Below, in pieces: positions 6,847 to 9,586 of a stretch of DNA of 9,586 nucleotides. The translations under genes and the position numbers were made by a program. The DNA comes from Limisphaerales bacterium (GTDB lineage Bacteria > Verrucomicrobiota > Verrucomicrobiae > Limisphaerales > UBA11358). The DNA lies in assembly GCA_003152145.1 (NCBI GenBank), contig PLZL01000202.1, positions 249 through 9,834 of the forward strand. Reading direction: 5' to 3'. Positions within the stretch are counted from its first letter, which is position 1. Each line of letters begins with the position of its first letter. The notes below the pieces were generated by a model. The model saw only the letters and a program-made list of their open reading frames with translations, had not been told where the DNA came from and did no database searches.

Positions 6847-8242
6847 ATTGGCCGGCGTAAAAGGCGTCCACCTTGGCGGCGACATCCTTGTAGCCGATGT
6901 CGGATTCGTAAATCTGTTTGAACTGTTCCACGGCCTCCTCTTTTTTGCCCATGGCCTCGAAGACGCAGCCGAGGTTGTAAATGAGGTCCTTCTTCTCGTC
7001 GTCGAACACGGGCTTTTCCTTGATGGCGTTCTGGAGGGTGCGGGCGGCGAGGTCGAACATCTTGCGTTTGGCGAAACACTGGGCGAGGTGGCTCATCGCA
7101 GCGAGGCGTTTGTAAGGGTTGCCCTGCGCCTTCTGGAATTCCTGAATGGCCTCGCTGATTTTGCCGATCTGAAAATAGAGCACGCCCATCTCGTAGCGGA
7201 TGGCGAGGTCGGTGGGGTATTTCTCCACGCGCTTCTGGCATTCGGCGACCTGGAAGGCGAGCTTCTCGGCCTTGATTTTCTCCACCTGCGCGGCGTGTTC
7301 CGGCTCGAAGGGGTTGAGCTGTTCGAGCTGGTGCTCAAACCGCTTGACGATGGTGCCGGCGATGGATTGATCGAGCGACGGGTCGTTGCCCATGTCGGAT
7401 TTTTTGACGCGGTCGTAGAGTTCGAGGGCGCGGTCGAACTGTTTTTTCTGCGTGTAAAGTTCGGCGAGGGAGCGGAAGAGCTTGATGTTGTCTGGCTCGG
7501 TCTGGAGGCGTGTCTCGTATTCACCGATGAGCCGCTCGGTGATGTCCTCGGATTTTTGGACGCGCTTTTCCTGTTCAAGCGAGACGGCCTCGTCCTTGTT
7601 CTTCAGAATATCGCGGTAGGAGCCGCCGCCGCCTTCGAGCGCGCCGTAGCCGCCCTCGTCCATCGTCTTGCGCGCGGATAAATCCTTGAGCGCCATCTTC
7701 AATTCGCCGTCGTTGGGCAGCTCGCGCAGCAGGTCCATCAAAATCTTTTCCGCGCGGGAGCCTTCGCCGATGGCGGAAACGGCGCGGGCGAACTCGATGG
7801 CCAGCGCCTTGTCCTTGGGCGAATTTTTCACCAGCGTTTCGTAGGACAGCGCGGCGGTGCGCGGCAGTTCCAGCGCGTTGGCCGCGTCCACGATGATGCG
7901 GTGGGCGGCGGAACTGTTCGGGTCGCCGTTCAAAATCTGCTCGGCAATCGCCATCGCCTCGGCGGGATTTTTGTTCAATGCCATCCTGGCCTTGGCGACC
8001 TGCGGGGAGGAGCCGGCGCCGCTCCACATTTTTTTGAAGAAGCCCGAGCCGCCGCCGCCGGCCTTGCGGAATTGGGCTTCGCGCAGAGCCTTGCGGCAGT
8101 CGAAAAAGCCCGGCTCCGTTTCCAGCACCTGGTTCAGCAGCGTGAGGGCGTAATCAAAGTTGTCATGTGCCAGCGCCTCCATGCCGCGGGTAAACTGGGC
8201 ACGCGCATCGCGCGCAATTTCATTCAGATTTTTTTCAGCCAT
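6845..8242 (-). CDS. Cytoplasmic tetratricopeptide-repeat (TPR) protein
   Basis: A 465-residue protein starting MAEKNLNEIARDARAQF, with no signal peptide or membrane segment. Helical TPR-like pairs can be read at about 14-46, 92-148, 153-182, 253-284, 345-378, 379-411 and 417-451; the clearest is IRYEMGVLYFQIGKISEAIQEFQKA. A Gly-rich linker (61-68) follows the first repeat and another (197-208, GGYGALEGGGGS) separates the N-terminal repeats from a charged helical middle (212-250). TPR proteins scaffold protein-protein contacts; the partner here is unknown and I do not recognise a named family. The start lies 30 nt after the aroC stop on the same strand, so the two are probably cotranscribed. 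No Shine-Dalgarno is evident. The gene ends in the heptamer inverted repeat. Confidence 0.87.
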   Translation of the reverse strand: MAEKNLNEIARDARAQFTRGMEALAHDNFDYALTLLNQVLETEPGFFDCRKALREAQFRKAGGGGSGFFKKMWSGAGSSPQVAKARMALNKNPAEAMAIAEQILNGDPNSSAAHRIIVDAANALELPRTAALSYETLVKNSPKDKALAIEFARAVSAIGEGSRAEKILMDLLRELPNDGELKMALKDLSARKTMDEGGYGALEGGGGSYRDILKNKDEAVSLEQEKRVQKSEDITERLIGEYETRLQTEPDNIKLFRSLAELYTQKKQFDRALELYDRVKKSDMGNDPSLDQSIAGTIVKRFEHQLEQLNPFEPEHAAQVEKIKAEKLAFQVAECQKRVEKYPTDLAIRYEMGVLYFQIGKISEAIQEFQKAQGNPYKRLAAMSHLAQCFAKRKMFDLAARTLQNAIKEKPVFDDEKKDLIYNLGCVFEAMGKKEEAVEQFKQIYESDIGYKDVAAKVDAFYAGQ

Positions 8243-8272
8243 AAATCAAAAATCGTCCCGAAGGGCAAAAAA

Positions 8273-9352
8273 TCAACCACACTGTGCCTTGTGCCGCAGG
8301 GCGTGGTCAATCAAAACGAGCGCGGTCATCGCTTCAATCATCGGCACGGCGCGCGGCAGCACGCACGGGTCGTGGCGGCCGCGGCCCTTGAGCGTCGTGT
8401 TGTGAAATGTCTCGTCCACCGTGTCCTGCTCGTGCATGACGGTGGCGACTGGCTTGAAGGCGACGCGAAAGAAAATCGTCTGGCCGTTGGAGATGCCGCC
8501 CTGGATGCCGCCGGAGCGGTTCGTCGTCGTGAAGACCTTTCTGTTTCGCGCGCGGAACGGGTCGTTGTGTGCCAAGCCAGTCAGCAAAATGCCGCCGAAG
8601 CCGGAACCGATTTCAAATGCCTTCGATGCGGGCAGGCTCAACATCGCCTTGGCCAAATCCGCTTCGAGCTTGTCGAACACCGGTTCGCCCCAGCCTGCCG
8701 GAACGCCGCGCGCGACGCCCTCGACAATGCCGCCGACAGTGTTGCCTTCGCGCCGCATTTTCTCGATGAGGCGGATCATCTTCTCCGCCGCCTTTGTGTC
8801 AGGGCAACGGACGATGTTGGACTCAACGTCTTTTAATTTCACCCTTTCCGGGTTCACGTCCGCGATGAGCCGCTGGACTTGTTTGACGTAAGCCAGAGTT
8901 TCAACGCCGAATTTCTCGCGCAAAATCTTTTTCGCAATTGCGCCGGCGGCGACGCGGCCAACCGTTTCGCGCGCGCTCGCGCGACCGCCGCCCTGCCACG
9001 CACGGATGCCGTATTTGGCGAAGTAGGTGAAATCGGCGTGCGACGGGCGGAATTTCGTTTTCATTTCCGCGTAGGCTTCGGGTCGCGCGTCCTCGTTTTT
9101 GACCCAGAGACAAATCGGCGTGCCGAGCGTCCTGCCGCCAGACGTGCCGGACAGGATTTGCACCGTGTCGGATTCTTTGCGCGGCGTGACGATTTTGGAC
9201 TGGCCGGGCCGGCGGCGGTCAAGGTCCGGCTGGATGTCCGCCTCGGAAAGTTTCAGGCGCGGCGGGCAGCCGTCCACGACAACGCCCACGCCGCCGCCGT
9301 GCGATTCGCCCCACGTCGTGATGCGGAACAATTGCCCGAAGCTGCTTGCCAT
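8273..9352 (-). CDS. aroC: Chorismate synthase
   Basis: Catalyses the last step of the shikimate pathway, converting 5-enolpyruvylshikimate-3-phosphate to chorismate with reduced FMN, in the cytoplasm. Family signatures are all present: [16 protein letters not shown] (His18), DRRRPGQS (45-52), [12 protein letters not shown] (His105) with RGGGR-type [12 protein letters not shown] just after, [11 protein letters not shown], and [13 protein letters not shown] near the C-terminus. His18 and His105 correspond to the two active-site histidines of the family. The ATG at 9352 ([20 protein letters not shown]) gives 359 residues, the normal length; an upstream in-frame ATG at 9391 would add 13 non-conserved residues encoded inside a palindrome, so it was not chosen. 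The TPR gene follows 30 nt downstream. The divergent neighbour is trpA, which acts downstream of chorismate in tryptophan synthesis. Confidence 0.97.
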   Translation of the reverse strand: MASSFGQLFRITTWGESHGGGVGVVVDGCPPRLKLSEADIQPDLDRRRPGQSKIVTPRKESDTVQILSGTSGGRTLGTPICLWVKNEDARPEAYAEMKTKFRPSHADFTYFAKYGIRAWQGGGRASARETVGRVAAGAIAKKILREKFGVETLAYVKQVQRLIADVNPERVKLKDVESNIVRCPDTKAAEKMIRLIEKMRREGNTVGGIVEGVARGVPAGWGEPVFDKLEADLAKAMLSLPASKAFEIGSGFGGILLTGLAHNDPFRARNRKVFTTTNRSGGIQGGISNGQTIFFRVAFKPVATVMHEQDTVDETFHNTTLKGRGRHDPCVLPRAVPMIEAMTALVLIDHALRHKAQCG

Positions 9353-9358
9353 ATTTTG

Positions 9359-9428
9359 ATTGTAGGAGCCGAGGTGGCGAGGCTCAAACATAAAAAATTC
9401 AAAGACTCCTCGCGTCGTCTCCTACAAT
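9359..9428. repeat. Imperfect palindrome in the aroC/trpA divergent gap
   Basis: The left arm 9359-9385 and right arm 9404-9428 flank an 18-nt AT-rich spacer. The outer 10 bp (ATTGTAGGAG against CTCCTACAAT) pair perfectly; the inner part pairs with a mismatch, a 3-nt bulge and a GCGAGG block, about 21 pairs in total. It sits 6 nt upstream of the aroC start codon and about 40 nt upstream of trpA, so it overlaps the likely promoter and leader of aroC. It could be a dispersed REP-like intergenic palindrome, a transcription-factor site or a leader hairpin; the sequence alone does not decide. Confidence 0.75.
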
Positions 9429-9468
9429 CCGCTTGAAAGTTGAATCATCAAACTGGAAACTGCTGCGG

Positions 9469-9586
9469 ATGAACCGCATCGTTGAAAAGTTCGCCTCGTT
9501 GAAACGTGACCGCAAAAAAGGCTTCATCGTTTATATCGGCGCGGGCGACCCGAATCTGGAAGCCACGCGCAAACTCGCGTTCGCCT
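9469..9586 (+). CDS. trpA: Tryptophan synthase alpha subunit, N-terminal 39 codons only
   Basis: The frame from the ATG at 9469 reads MNRIVEKFASLKRDRKKGF then IVYIGAGDPNLEATRKLAFA and leaves the window. The pattern FxxLKxxxKxxFIxYIxAGDPxLExT is the conserved N-terminus of TrpA, including the first beta-strand of the TIM barrel; the usual Thr before AGDP is Gly here. TrpA cleaves indole-3-glycerol phosphate to indole, which TrpB condenses with serine. The catalytic residues lie past the window edge. A GGAAA at 9455-9459 is a weak possible ribosome-binding site. The frame is also open upstream to a TTG at 9433. Divergent from aroC. Confidence 0.9.
   Translation, partial: MNRIVEKFASLKRDRKKGFIVYIGAGDPNLEATRKLAFA

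Noticed and set aside
6848..7681. A 277-codon plus-strand open frame (Leu/Phe/Glu/Val-rich)
   Set aside because: It is antisense to the TPR gene; the apparent hydrophobic repeats are the complement of Lys/Glu/Ala-rich helices.
8243..8272. Terminator between aroC and the TPR gene (CCC-TTC-GGG hairpin followed by T-rich bases)
   Set aside because: The stem is only about 3 bp, too weak to count; the short gap argues for cotranscription.
7901..8836. A 311-codon plus-strand open frame spanning the TPR/aroC junction
   Set aside because: It crosses two well-supported minus-strand genes and shows no family motif.
9353..9391. ATG at 9391 as the aroC start
   Set aside because: It adds 13 residues not typical of the family, encoded by the palindrome; the ATG at 9352 matches the usual N-terminus.

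Overview
The window reads as a chromosomal segment from a Gram-negative-type bacterium, most likely a Verrucomicrobiota member of the Pedosphaera/Limisphaera sort. The lineage call is inference. It rests on large secreted proteins carrying calcium-loop (TSP3-like) repeats, a C-terminal 'Y-x-(V/L)-(E/S)-S-(S/T)-x-NL...NW' module, a secreted RCC1-repeat protein, weak or absent Shine-Dalgarno sequences, and GC-rich coding DNA. No rRNA, tRNA, CRISPR, transposase or phage gene was seen.

Layout. (1) 1-5189, minus strand: one uninterrupted reading frame of at least 1729 codons that runs off the left edge. It encodes a secreted multidomain subtilisin-like (S8, KP-43-like) protease with a complete catalytic set (D249, H287, N399, S497). 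(2) 5190-5401: a 212-nt divergent intergenic region. (3) 5402-6760, plus strand: a secreted seven-repeat RCC1-type beta-propeller protein whose C-terminal module resembles that of the protease. (4) 6764-6846: a long imperfect inverted repeat built from ATTTACG heptamers, placed where the propeller gene and the next gene converge. (5) 6845-8242, minus: a cytoplasmic TPR protein. (6) 8273-9352, minus: aroC (chorismate synthase), 30 nt upstream of the TPR gene and probably cotranscribed with it. (7) 9359-9428: a second, unrelated imperfect palindrome in the aroC/trpA divergent gap. (8) 9469 to the right edge, plus: the first 39 codons of trpA.

How the parts fit. The left half is an exported pair (protease and propeller) transcribed divergently. 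Their shared C-terminal module suggests a common export or surface-sorting route. The right half is housekeeping aromatic amino-acid biosynthesis: AroC makes chorismate, the precursor of tryptophan, and TrpA helps carry out the last step of tryptophan synthesis. The large protease gene is easy to miss because neither its stop nor its last residues lie in the window, and its antisense strand carries long spurious open frames, one of 722 codons. I see no clearly novel defence or mobile system. The most interesting signals are the shared C-terminal module, the duplicated module in the protease, the mosaic propeller repeats and the two intergenic palindromes.
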